In this document: positions 9,101-15,926 of the stretch, one piece after another
How positions within the stretch are numbered: position 1 is the first letter of the stretch
Layout: the number at the start of each line of letters is the position of its first letter
NCBI GenBank assembly: GCA_963813725.1
Contig: CAWFAI010000008.1
Location: 1-64,000 of the forward strand
Direction: 5' to 3'
Source: VGBV01 sp963813725
GTDB taxonomy: Bacteria; Actinomycetota; Thermoleophilia; Solirubrobacterales; 70-9
DNA length: 64,000 nt
The notes under the pieces: model-generated
What the model saw: only the letters and a program-made list of their open reading frames with translations
Told to the model about the DNA's origin: nothing
Databases searched by the model: none
Position numbers and translations under genes: made by a program

Positions 9101-9819
9101 CCCTGCTCGAGTGGAGCGCCCAGCACCGCTGGGCCGCGCCAGGCGCCGAGCGCACGGCCACCGCGCTGCGAGAGCAGGGCCTGCCGGCTGGCGAACAGGA
9201 GGTCGAACGCGCCCGGGAGCTGGTTCGCGGCTGGCTCGACTCGGGCCTGCGCGAGGAGCTGGCCCCGGCGAGCATCAGCCCCGAGCTTCCCTTCGTCCTC
9301 ACCCTCGGGAACAACCCGATCGGCGGCACCATCGATCTGCTCGCCGAACGCGGCGACGGCTCCGTGCTGGTCGTGGATTACAAGACCGACCGGCTCGAGG
9401 GTCGCGAGCCTGCGCAGGCAGCCGCGCGCTACCGGGTCCAGCGCGAGCTGTACGCGCTTGCGGCATCCGGCCGGGGGGCGCCTGTCGAGACCGCCTACGT
9501 CTTCCTCGAGCGCCCGGAGCAGACGGTCCGCCACACCTTCGAGCAGGCCGACCTCGACGCCGCTCGCGAACGGATCGAGGGGCTGCTCGGCCGCCTGGGC
9601 GAAGGCGAGTTCGAGGTCACCCACCACCCCCACAAGGCGCTCTGCCACGACTGCCCAGCCCGCGAGCGCCTGTGCTCGCACGAGATCGGCGCCCAGATGC
9701 GCGACGACCCCGATCCGCCGATCGTCCCGATCCCGCGCAGCGAGCGGCCGCGGCCCGAGCCCGCTGAGGGGGCGGAGGCCGAAGGCGGCGCCCAGCCCCA
9801 GACGTCTCTGCTCGACTGA
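6133..9819 (+). CDS. addA: AddA-type UvrD helicase-nuclease
   Basis: A 1228-residue protein starting at GTG 6133, overlapping the addB stop by 4 bp (GTGA). All superfamily 1A helicase motifs are visible: Walker A AGAGTGKTT (about residue 30), DEFQDTN (II), VGDEFQSIYGFR (III), MTVHSAKGLEF (V) and VAATRAERR (VI). The C-terminal nuclease has GLAVHSLLEW, GTIDLLAE and VVDYKTD (about 1080). A DYESCGYRYY cysteine (about 940) and CHDCPARERLC (about 1170) form a second CxnCxxCx6C set, so this subunit may also carry an Fe-S cluster, unlike textbook AddA. It is the motor and 3' strand nuclease of the break-resection complex. Confidence 0.88.
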   Translation: MTADGEHQLTPEQREAIDSRDRDVFLRAGAGTGKTTVLVDRFCAAALDPDVGVDRILAFTFTERAADQLRRRVRERFAQLGREAEGERRERIEEAERAADRAWISTIHGFCRRVLASHPAAAGIDPRFRVADQVESDRLAGRAFDAALEDLVQAGGAEALELAAANRRRTLLEMTRGAYDELRSQGHPAPELPEPPPVDHAASLSALIETAGLAHEECAEAGPQQVSQRELIAAASALDPEAPADAELLDRLASLKITTTAKEFKGEACERYREALLAARSAVAATVLGPAYEQLRELVRRFGECYEALKADRSALDFEDLQLRARELLSSNEALRDRYREQFRHLMVDEFQDTNGLQLGLIEQLRGPQTRLFMVGDEFQSIYGFRHADVEVYRRQQRRFAQGEEPNGVALPLTGNFRSSGEVLAMTNALGRSLLAGFEPLTVAGEEAGAEGPAVELLLTAEDKKGWEAEETELKLLPDDPSSASKVAEARRLAGRLRELVDEGEDPSEIVVLLRAFTHVTTLERALGDAGLDPYVVGGRGFWSQQQVEDMRCLLAVIANPLDDQALFGALASPACAVLPDTLWLLRGAATEEREDGRRSNRHVWPLLRDLAEHGEAQRGDTDAAAMIPPGELQRLREFAEQIGTLRQRGAEDGLESLVERTAVALQYDIATLVRDSGEARWANVRKLMRLAREFETREGPDLAAFLEYLVSRAASSDREAEAATRAEGHAGVRVMTVHSAKGLEFGVVAVADLGRRPQLGWTPLRLGRTEETPDDGEAARVGVQLGRLGRPGERLHGYAELTELAADREAEEEGRLAYVAATRAERRLLLSGTVNPNAKQSDKPNRQPIATQLLAKVLEGDPSSREMQLEAAGEGFPAGRLAVSLSSPGPGVGARLLRETETPPAEAPSEDREPPLKRPHAVAAPAGALSYSALSDYESCGYRYYVKRVLGLTGAEGGVAVGAVGARDDEDRASPTEKRRYGPGLAVHSLLEWSAQHRWAAPGAERTATALREQGLPAGEQEVERARELVRGWLDSGLREELAPASISPELPFVLTLGNNPIGGTIDLLAERGDGSVLVVDYKTDRLEGREPAQAAARYRVQRELYALAASGRGAPVETAYVFLERPEQTVRHTFEQADLDAARERIEGLLGRLGEGEFEVTHHPHKALCHDCPARERLCSHEIGAQMRDDPDPPIVPIPRSERPRPEPAEGAEAEGGAQPQTSLLD

Positions 9820-10412
9820 TGGCGGACCCGGCCGGCACTCCCAGGTGGGGTGTCTTCGGCTACGGGTCGCTGGCGTTGCCGGAGAGCGTCGCGATGACGC
9901 TCGGGCGAGTTCCCGACGCCGCACCCGCCGCGCTGCGAGAGTGGAAGCGGCGCTTCTCGATCGCCCGCGACAACCTCACCTGTGAGAAGACCTTCGAGAT
10001 CGCGGGCGGCCACCGTCCACCCTGGATTCTGGGGCTGAACGTCGAGCCCGGCGAGGACCCGGCGGGGCCGGTCAACGGAGCCGTGATCGAGCTGACCGAG
10101 GCCGAGCTCGACCGCCTCGACGTGCGCGAGATGCGCTACGACCGCACCGAGGTGACCGGCCTCGTGGACGGCGAGGACCTGCCCGAGCGAATCGTCACCT
10201 ACAAGGCCAAGCGCAGGCACTTCAGCCCCGAGCCCCCTCCGGGCGCGATCATCATCGCCAACTACGTCCGCACCGTCGAGGCCGCGTTTGATGCCCTCGG
10301 GCCCGGGGAGCTGGACCGCTACCTCGCCACGACGGGCGAATACCCGGTCGAGCGCGTCGAGGCGACCCTGGTCATCGACCGCATCCCCGAGGGCAACCCC
10401 CGCGCCTGGTGA
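9819..10412 (+). CDS. Gamma-glutamylcyclotransferase-like protein
   Basis: A 197-residue protein with the GGCT fold signature VFGYGSL near the N-terminus, a WxxRFSIAR-type strand, NGAVIELTEAELDRLDVREMRYDR holding the conserved catalytic-type Glu, and a YVRTVEAAF helix. Family members release 5-oxoproline from gamma-glutamyl peptides or act as ChaC-like glutathione-degrading enzymes; the substrate here is not determined. ATG 9819 overlaps the addA stop by one base (TGATG), so it sits at the end of the addBA transcript without an obvious functional tie. Confidence 0.75.
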   Translation: MADPAGTPRWGVFGYGSLALPESVAMTLGRVPDAAPAALREWKRRFSIARDNLTCEKTFEIAGGHRPPWILGLNVEPGEDPAGPVNGAVIELTEAELDRLDVREMRYDRTEVTGLVDGEDLPERIVTYKAKRRHFSPEPPPGAIIIANYVRTVEAAFDALGPGELDRYLATTGEYPVERVEATLVIDRIPEGNPRAW

Positions 10413-10419
10413 GCAGCGC

Positions 10420-10812
10420 TCAGGCCGGGTGCCAGCGGCGGGCCCAGGCCTGGAGCGAGCCCATCACGGGCTTCAGCGAGTCGCCCTTGCGGGTGAGCTC
10501 GTAGCTGACGCGGACGCCCGGGCCCTCCTGCACCTCGCGGCGGACGAGGCCGGCGGCCTCGAGCTCCTTGAGGCGGGTGGAGAGCAGGCGGTCGGACATG
10601 CCGGGGACGCATTCCTTGAGCTCGGCGAAGCGGAGCGGGCCGTCGTCGGCGAGCGCGTAGAGGATCGCGCCCGTCCAGCGCCGGCCGATCAGCTCCACGG
10701 CGCCGTGGTAGTGCGGGCAAACCTGTCCAGGGTCCGTCCGTTCGGAAGCAGCTTGTCTGGGCGCGGCCGCCGATCCTGCCCCGGCGGGCCGCTGGCCTCG
10801 TTCCATACTCAC
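10420..10812 (-). CDS. HxlR-family transcriptional regulator
   Basis: A 130-residue winged-helix protein of the HxlR/MarR-like group. The N-terminal 30 residues are a disordered Arg/Ala tail. The family core begins with CPHYHGAVELIGRRWTG (the CP near the start of helix 1 is typical and redox-active in some HxlR/HypR members). The recognition segment LRFAELKECVPGMSDRLLS and the wing VSYELTRKGDSL follow. It ends 8 bp from the stop of the convergent GGCT gene. The palindromic repeat at 10846-10888 lies just upstream of its start and could be confused with an operator, but the same repeat occurs elsewhere. Confidence 0.88.
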   Translation of the reverse strand: MSMERGQRPAGAGSAAAPRQAASERTDPGQVCPHYHGAVELIGRRWTGAILYALADDGPLRFAELKECVPGMSDRLLSTRLKELEAAGLVRREVQEGPGVRVSYELTRKGDSLKPVMGSLQAWARRWHPA

Positions 10813-10845
10813 CTCGCCCGCAGCTTACCAATCGTAAGGAGCGGG

Positions 10846-10888
10846 AGTTGGCGGGTTAGTTGCGCATAGCGTGAGTAAGGCGCCAACT
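10846..10888. repeat. Dispersed palindromic repeat, copy 2
   Basis: Perfect outer arms AGTTGGCG (10846-10853) and CGCCAACT (10881-10888) enclose the core GCGCATAGCGTGAGT shared with the copies at 315-357 and 62232-62271. It lies in the 143-bp gap between the HxlR gene and the MarP-like gene. Confidence 0.75.
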
Positions 10889-10955
10889 GCGGCCGCGTTC
10901 TGCTCCCGCGGCCTCCGCTCGCCGCCAGCGAGCCGCACAGAGCCACGCGCAGGGC

Positions 10956-12119
10956 CTAGGCGCAGGGGCCGGTGCCGACCTCGCCCGAGCCGGCGGACTG
11001 GTTGACGGCCGCCGCGACGACGCCGTTGGGGATCCCGTAGCCGCCCGGCTTGCCCGCGGTGGTGGCGGCGAAGACCGTCGTCAGGACCCTCCCCTCGCCG
11101 TCGACCAGCGGGCCTCCCGAGTTGCCGCTTCGCACTTCGCCGCGCAGCGAGGTGAGCGAGCGCCGGACCGGACCGCCGCCGTAGGAGTCCTCGCTGATCG
11201 CCACCGCGGTGGGACCGGCGCGGGCGGGGCTGATCGTGAAGGGGCCGTTCTCGGGATAGCCGAGCACGGCGCCGGGGGTCCCCGACTCGACCTCGGCTTC
11301 AAGGGGCAGGGGCTCCCCGCCGAGGCCGTCGACGCGGAGGATCGCGAGGTCGTTGGAGGGGTCGTAGTGGATCGGCGTGGCGTCGAGGCGGTCGCCCTCA
11401 TCGTCGAAGCTGACCGCGGTGTCCTGCTCGCCGGCTACCACGTGGGCGTTCGTGACGATCACGCCGGGCGATGCGATCCAGCCGGAACCCGAGACGGCGA
11501 GCCCGCAGGCCGTACCGAGCACGCGCACGACGCTGTCGGCCGCCGCCCTCACCTCGGGGTCGGCGGCGAGCTTCGAGTCCGGCGGGCCCAGGTTCACGTC
11601 GGGCCCCTGCACAGCGATGGCGGGGTCGATTCTGTTCAGGGCCTTCAGGAACCCGCCGGACGGCGGGAACGCCTCGTTCAGGGTCGCCAGGATCTCGGAG
11701 CGCTGCACGGTCTTGCGCAGTTCCTTTGCCCCCGGGGCGTTCAGCGCGACGGCGCCGAACAGCCAGGCGATCGCCAGGGCGACGGCGGCCAGCAAGAGAG
11801 CCCCTCCGGCCGCGTCGGCCAGCGCCACGGAGCGGCGGCGCCCGCGGGGTCCCAGCAGCCTTCTGCGCAGCGCGCGGGCGAGGCCCTCAAGCGAGACCGC
11901 GGCGATGCTGCCGATCAGCAGGGCGCCGGCCAGTGCCGTCGCGGGCGCGTACGGCGACTCCGAGCCGTCGGCGAGCAGGGCGGGGCCGAGGCGACTGCCC
12001 AGGAACGCCCCGGCCAGGAAGCCGCCCAGGCTGAGCAGGCCGACGATGAAGCCGTGGCGAAAGCCCCAGGCGCCGAGCAGCAGCGCGAAGGCGATGATCA
12101 CCCAGTCGATGCCCGTCAC
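10956..12119 (-). CDS. marP: MarP-like membrane serine protease (CvpA-trypsin fusion)
   Basis: From GTG 12119 the protein has 387 residues; the open frame goes further upstream but adds non-family sequence. The N-terminal about 150 residues are a CvpA/colicin-V-production-type domain with four hydrophobic segments, beginning IDWVIIAFALLLGAWGFRHG. A chymotrypsin-fold protease follows with the triad His226 (NAHVV), Asp257 (SNDLAIL) and Ser334 (SGNSGGPL). This architecture is that of mycobacterial MarP, a periplasmic protease for acid and oxidative stress that processes the peptidoglycan hydrolase RipA. The adjacent divergent PBP gene supports an envelope role. Confidence 0.85.
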   Translation of the reverse strand: MTGIDWVIIAFALLLGAWGFRHGFIVGLLSLGGFLAGAFLGSRLGPALLADGSESPYAPATALAGALLIGSIAAVSLEGLARALRRRLLGPRGRRRSVALADAAGGALLLAAVALAIAWLFGAVALNAPGAKELRKTVQRSEILATLNEAFPPSGGFLKALNRIDPAIAVQGPDVNLGPPDSKLAADPEVRAAADSVVRVLGTACGLAVSGSGWIASPGVIVTNAHVVAGEQDTAVSFDDEGDRLDATPIHYDPSNDLAILRVDGLGGEPLPLEAEVESGTPGAVLGYPENGPFTISPARAGPTAVAISEDSYGGGPVRRSLTSLRGEVRSGNSGGPLVDGEGRVLTTVFAATTAGKPGGYGIPNGVVAAAVNQSAGSGEVGTGPCA

Positions 12120-12201
12120 GGCGCGAATACAAGCACCCCCGCCCGCTGCGCCCGGCACCGGACCTGCGCGGGCGAAGTCTGCCACCCACTAACTTTCCTG
12201 C

Positions 12202-14064
12202 GTGCCCCGCGAGGCAGGTGTTACAAGCAGGAGGCGCCGGCGCAGCCCGCCGCCGCCCAGGGAGGCGGCCCGCCGGCCGGCGCCTCCCACGAGGCCGCTC
12301 AGCGAGCGCCAGCGCCGCCTGCGCCGGCGAGCGCTCCCCCTCGCGGGGGTGGCGCTGGTCGCTTTCATCGTCGGGGCGGTGATGGCGGCCGGATCAGCCG
12401 AGGAGGACGCGGCCAACCGGTTCCTCGAGGCGTGGTCTGACCAGGACTTCGCGGCGATGCACCAGGAGCTGACCGAGACGGCCCAGCAGCAGTTCCCGGC
12501 AGAGCAGTTCGCCGCCGCCTACCGGGAGGCCCAGTCCGCCTCGACCGCGAGCGCGATCGACCCCGGCGAGGCGAGCGGCCCCGCCGACGACCTGATCGAT
12601 ATGGAGGTCGCGATCCAAACCGATCTGTTCGGCGTCGTCGAGGGGAACCTGCAGATCCCGTTCGAGGACGAGAAGATCGCCTGGGCCCCCCATCTCACCT
12701 TCCCGGGCCTGGAGAGCGGAGAGCGCGTCGGGCGCAGGCTGACGCTGGGCGAGCGGGCGCCGATCCTGGCCAAGAACGGGACGCCGCTGGCCGAGGGGCC
12801 GTCGCGCGACTCGCGGCTGGGCTCGGCGGCCATCGACGTCACGGGCACCGTCGAGACTCCCAGCCCCGAGCTGCGCTCCGAGGTCGAGGCGTCGGGCTAT
12901 CCCGGCGACCAGGAGACCGGGGTGAGCGGGCTCGAGCTCGCCTTCAATTCCCGCCTGGCGGGCAAGCCGGGAGGCGAGCTGCTGGCCGTGCCTGAGGGGA
13001 CCTCCCTGCCCGACGTGCCCGGGCGGACCGAGGGCCGGGTGCTGGCGACGTCCCAGCAGCAGCCGGGGCAGTCGGTTCGGACGACGATCGACCCCGACCT
13101 GCAGGACGTGACGGTCGCCGCTCTGGCCGGCCAGTCGGGGGGCGTGGCCGTGCTGGACGCCCGCAACGGCGAGGTGCGCGCCCTGGCCGGGTCCGCCTAT
13201 TCGGCCCCGCAGCCCCCCGGCTCCACCTTCAAGGTCATCACGACCACCGCCGCGCTTGAGGAGGACAAGGTGAAGCTCGATGACGTCTTCGACGTCGTCA
13301 CATCGACCAACCCCTCGGTCGAAACCGGCGCGAACGTGATCGACAACGCGCACGACGAGCCCTGCGGCGGTGTCTTCGAGGAGACCTTCGCCAACTCGTG
13401 CAACACGGTCTTCGCGCCGCTCGCCGTGGACGTCGGCGAGGAGAAGCTGATCTCCGAGTCGGAGGCCTACGGCTGGAACCAGCCCGTCACCCTGTACAAC
13501 GAGGAGGCGACGAAGGCGACCGATCCCGGCGAGATGACGATGCCGACCTCGCTCGACGACCCGACCCTGACCGAGCTGGCGGTGACCGGCATCGGCCAGG
13601 GCGAGGTGCTCGCCACCCCGCTCGGTATGGCCTCGGTCGCGCAGACCGTCGCCGGCGGGGGCACGCGCAGCCCGACCCCGATCGTCACCGAGCCCGAGCT
13701 GCGGGCCGACGCCGAGCCCGTCGAGGTCACCTCAAAGGAGAACGCGCGCATCCTCACCAGCCTGATGCGGGCCGTGGTCAGTTACGGCACGGGCACCGCC
13801 GCCGCGCTCCCGAACGTGGCCGTGGCGGGCAAGACCGGCACGGCCGAGCTGGGCCCCAAGCCGGGCCAGCCCCCGCCCCAGCCCGCCGCCCCCGGCGAGC
13901 CGGCCCCCGACCCCGAGCAGATCGTGGACGCCTGGTTCATCGCCTTCGCCCCGGCCCAGAAGCCCAAGCTGGCGATCGCGGTGATGCTGATCGACGCCGA
14001 CGCCGACGGCGGCACGGTGGCGGCGCCGATCGCGCGCCAGATCCTGGGCTCGGCGCTGGGCTAG
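12202..14064 (+). CDS. Class B penicillin-binding protein (MecA_N-type transpeptidase)
   Basis: A 620-residue protein from GTG 12202. It has an Arg/Pro-rich cytoplasmic tail, one membrane anchor (about 45-63), and an NTF2-like MecA_N domain (AANRFLEAWSDQDFAAMHQEL). A PBP dimerisation region and a C-terminal D,D-transpeptidase domain follow. Catalytic motifs are complete: S341xxK (STFK), S399CN and K544TG. There is no transglycosylase domain, so it crosslinks peptidoglycan on the outer face of the membrane. The MecA_N domain is common in actinobacterial PbpA-like proteins and does not imply methicillin resistance. It is transcribed divergently from the MarP-like protease. Confidence 0.9.
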   Translation: MPREAGVTSRRRRRSPPPPREAARRPAPPTRPLSERQRRLRRRALPLAGVALVAFIVGAVMAAGSAEEDAANRFLEAWSDQDFAAMHQELTETAQQQFPAEQFAAAYREAQSASTASAIDPGEASGPADDLIDMEVAIQTDLFGVVEGNLQIPFEDEKIAWAPHLTFPGLESGERVGRRLTLGERAPILAKNGTPLAEGPSRDSRLGSAAIDVTGTVETPSPELRSEVEASGYPGDQETGVSGLELAFNSRLAGKPGGELLAVPEGTSLPDVPGRTEGRVLATSQQQPGQSVRTTIDPDLQDVTVAALAGQSGGVAVLDARNGEVRALAGSAYSAPQPPGSTFKVITTTAALEEDKVKLDDVFDVVTSTNPSVETGANVIDNAHDEPCGGVFEETFANSCNTVFAPLAVDVGEEKLISESEAYGWNQPVTLYNEEATKATDPGEMTMPTSLDDPTLTELAVTGIGQGEVLATPLGMASVAQTVAGGGTRSPTPIVTEPELRADAEPVEVTSKENARILTSLMRAVVSYGTGTAAALPNVAVAGKTGTAELGPKPGQPPPQPAAPGEPAPDPEQIVDAWFIAFAPAQKPKLAIAVMLIDADADGGTVAAPIARQILGSALG

Positions 14065-14070
14065 GCCCGG

Positions 14071-14101
14071 CGGCGGCGGACGCGAAGCGGAGCAGCCGCC
14101 G
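14071..14101. terminator. GC-rich hairpin between convergent genes (repeat family 2)
   Basis: CGGCGGCGG and CCGCCG arms around ACGCGAAGCGGAGCAG form a stable stem in the 37-bp gap between the convergent PBP and lipoprotein genes, a plausible bidirectional terminator. A close copy occurs at 43683-43718. Confidence 0.5.
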
Positions 14102-14650
14102 TTAGATGTCCAGCTCGATGACGCCGTCTTCGCCGTCGGCGGACAGCTCCAGCTCGAGCGGGCGGTTCTCCGAGACGCCCTGGTCCACCAGGAACAGCGC
14201 GACCTGTCCCTGGATCGGGCCGCTGGCGGCTGCCGTGTCGGGCAGCGGGATCTCCTCGCCGGGGGGCAGCACGGAGCCGAAGTCGAAGGCGAAGACCGAC
14301 TCTGACTCGACCGGGTCGAACTCCTGCTCGGTCGTGTCGATGACCGTCATCTGCTCGGCCGTGGGCAGCGTGACGTCCTCGTCGCCCTCGTTCTCGGCCT
14401 CGATGAACACGCCCAGGTAGGACTTGCCGGGCGGCGGCTCGGGCTGGTCCTCCAGGTACTCGGCGTCCTCGCGGTCGGAGGGGTTGAGGAAGCGGGTCAG
14501 CTGCACGTTCAGCAGCAGGTCGCCGAGCTCGATCGGCTCGCCCTCCACCACCTCGCTCTCGTGCTCCTCCCCACAGGACGCGAGGCCCAGGCCCAGCGAG
14601 GCGATGGCAAGCGCCGCCGCCAGGGCCCCCGTGCGTCCGAACCGGTTCAT
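14102..14650 (-). CDS. Putative secreted lipoprotein, DUF4352-like
   Basis: A 182-residue protein with a type II signal peptide: Arg near the N-terminus, a hydrophobic core and the lipobox LASC (Cys about 26). The mature part is strongly acidic and resembles the immunoglobulin-like DUF4352 lipoproteins: a strand LGDLLLNVQLTRF, then GKSYLGVFIEAENEGDEDVTLPT and a late LFLVDQGVSENRPLELEL strand. It is presumably anchored to the outer face of the membrane. Ligand and role are unknown. It is followed at 14667 by an SRPBCC gene read from the same strand upstream. Confidence 0.75.
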   Translation of the reverse strand: MNRFGRTGALAAALAIASLGLGLASCGEEHESEVVEGEPIELGDLLLNVQLTRFLNPSDREDAEYLEDQPEPPPGKSYLGVFIEAENEGDEDVTLPTAEQMTVIDTTEQEFDPVESESVFAFDFGSVLPPGEEIPLPDTAAASGPIQGQVALFLVDQGVSENRPLELELSADGEDGVIELDI

Positions 14651-14666
14651 CGCGCGGGCAGTCTAC

Positions 14667-15149
14667 TCACGCGATGCCGGTGAGCTGGCGGTTCCCGCCT
14701 GCCACCGCGACCCCCTCTTCGGCGGGCGCGTCCGACTCGATCGCGTCGGCCAGACGGCGCAGCGCCTTGCGCCAGCGCCGCCGCCAGGCCCCGCCCCGCT
14801 TGCCCGGTTCGGTGCGGAAGATGAGGGTGACCGTGGTCACCGCGCCGGGGCCCTCGCTCAGCTCCCAGACCGTGTGCAGGGTGATGCGGTTGGAGCGGCC
14901 GCCGTGCCCGATCTCGGTGATGCGGTGGGGCCGCTCGGCCTCGGCGATCGTCGTGTCCGCATAACGGATGCTGCGGGGGGAGGTGACGCGAAAGCGCGCG
15001 CCCGCCCCCTGCCCCGCCGCCTCGATGCGCTCCAAGCGGAAGTCCTGCAAGAAGTGATCGGTCCACCCCGGCCGCCGGGAGAGGTCGCAGATGTAGTCGA
15101 AGACGCGCTCGCGGGGAGCGTCGACCGTGGTGGTCAGAGAGATCGGCAT
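14667..15149 (-). CDS. SRPBCC-family (polyketide cyclase/START-like) protein
   Basis: About 160 residues from ATG 15149 (GGGGACG just upstream). It has the SRPBCC pattern: SLTTTVDAPRERVFDYICDLSRRPGWTDHF at the start, GARFRVTSP in the middle strand, EIGHGGRSNRITLHTVWEL, then TTVTLIFRTEP and a C-terminal long helix WRRRWRKALRRLADAIES. The fold encloses a hydrophobic ligand cavity; members range from cyclases to lipid-binding proteins, so no reaction is assigned. An ATG at 15158 is an alternative start. It is divergent from the FHA gene. Confidence 0.8.
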   Translation of the reverse strand: MPISLTTTVDAPRERVFDYICDLSRRPGWTDHFLQDFRLERIEAAGQGAGARFRVTSPRSIRYADTTIAEAERPHRITEIGHGGRSNRITLHTVWELSEGPGAVTTVTLIFRTEPGKRGGAWRRRWRKALRRLADAIESDAPAEEGVAVAGGNRQLTGIA

Positions 15150-15219
15150 CGTCCCCATCGGCGCCGGGGAGTCTATCCGCGGAATGTTCGGACTTTGCAG
15201 ACAACTCGCGACCGCGGAC

Positions 15220-15248
15220 TTGGCCATTTCGGCCATTCGAGGTAGGAT
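15220..15248 (+). promoter_or_regulatory. Candidate promoter for the FHA gene
   Basis: TTGGCC (15220-15225) and TAGGAT (15243-15248) are 17 bp apart, about 15 bp upstream of ATG 15264. This predicts a very short leader. Confidence 0.45.
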
Positions 15249-15263
15249 CGGGGCTACCCGAAA

Positions 15264-15833
15264 ATGAGTGTGATCGGACAAGGCGAGGAGCAGGTCCACG
15301 CGACCGGCGAGACGGCCGGTGCGGGCTCATTCGCCTGCATCGAGTGCTCGTTCGAGGTCGCCCTCGACCACTCAGAGGAGATGCCGGAGTGCCCCAACTG
15401 CGGGGGCTCCAGCTTCCACCGGGCCTCGCTGTTCGAGCAGCCGACCACGCGAAGCTTCGCGATCAAGGCCCCGCGCGAGGCCCCCGACGGCTGGCTCGAC
15501 GGCGTGCGCGAGTCGATTCAGGAGCCTGGCGAGTACGTGGCCTTCTACGCGGACGGCCGCGCCCGGGTCTTCGAGCTGGAGGACGGCTGGTCGCGGATCG
15601 GCCGCAGCGCCTCCTGCGACATCCGCCTGGACGACCCCACCGTCTCCCGCCGCCACGCGGTGATCGTTCGCAGCCCCGAGGGAGAGCTGAGCGCCCTGGA
15701 CGACCGCAGCACCAACGGCATCCTCGTCAACGGTGAGCCGGTGGACTGGAGCCCGCTCGCCGACGGCGACCGCCTCCAGGTCGGCCGCTACAGCCTGAAC
15801 GTGATCGAAACCGCGGGCTCCGGCCCGGACTAG
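15264..15833 (+). CDS. Zinc-ribbon plus FHA domain protein
   Basis: A 189-residue protein with two modules. Residues 20-50 form a zinc ribbon (CIEC and CPNC, separated by a Glu/His-rich linker). Residues about 95-180 form a forkhead-associated domain with WSRIGRSASCDIRLDD, VSRRHAVI and DRSTNGILVNG, that is the conserved Arg, Ser, His and Asn of phosphothreonine binding. FHA domains recognise phosphothreonine made by Ser/Thr kinases such as Pkn proteins; the ribbon may add a nucleic-acid or protein contact. No kinase gene is adjacent, so its partner is unknown. Confidence 0.88.
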   Translation: MSVIGQGEEQVHATGETAGAGSFACIECSFEVALDHSEEMPECPNCGGSSFHRASLFEQPTTRSFAIKAPREAPDGWLDGVRESIQEPGEYVAFYADGRARVFELEDGWSRIGRSASCDIRLDDPTVSRRHAVIVRSPEGELSALDDRSTNGILVNGEPVDWSPLADGDRLQVGRYSLNVIETAGSGPD

Positions 15834-15926
15834 CGATCCACGGAAGGCCGGGATCGCCCGGCTGACCTGAAGTCAACTATGCTTCCGGCCTCACCGCAGG
15901 GCAGGCAGGCCAAGGAGAGGCATGTG

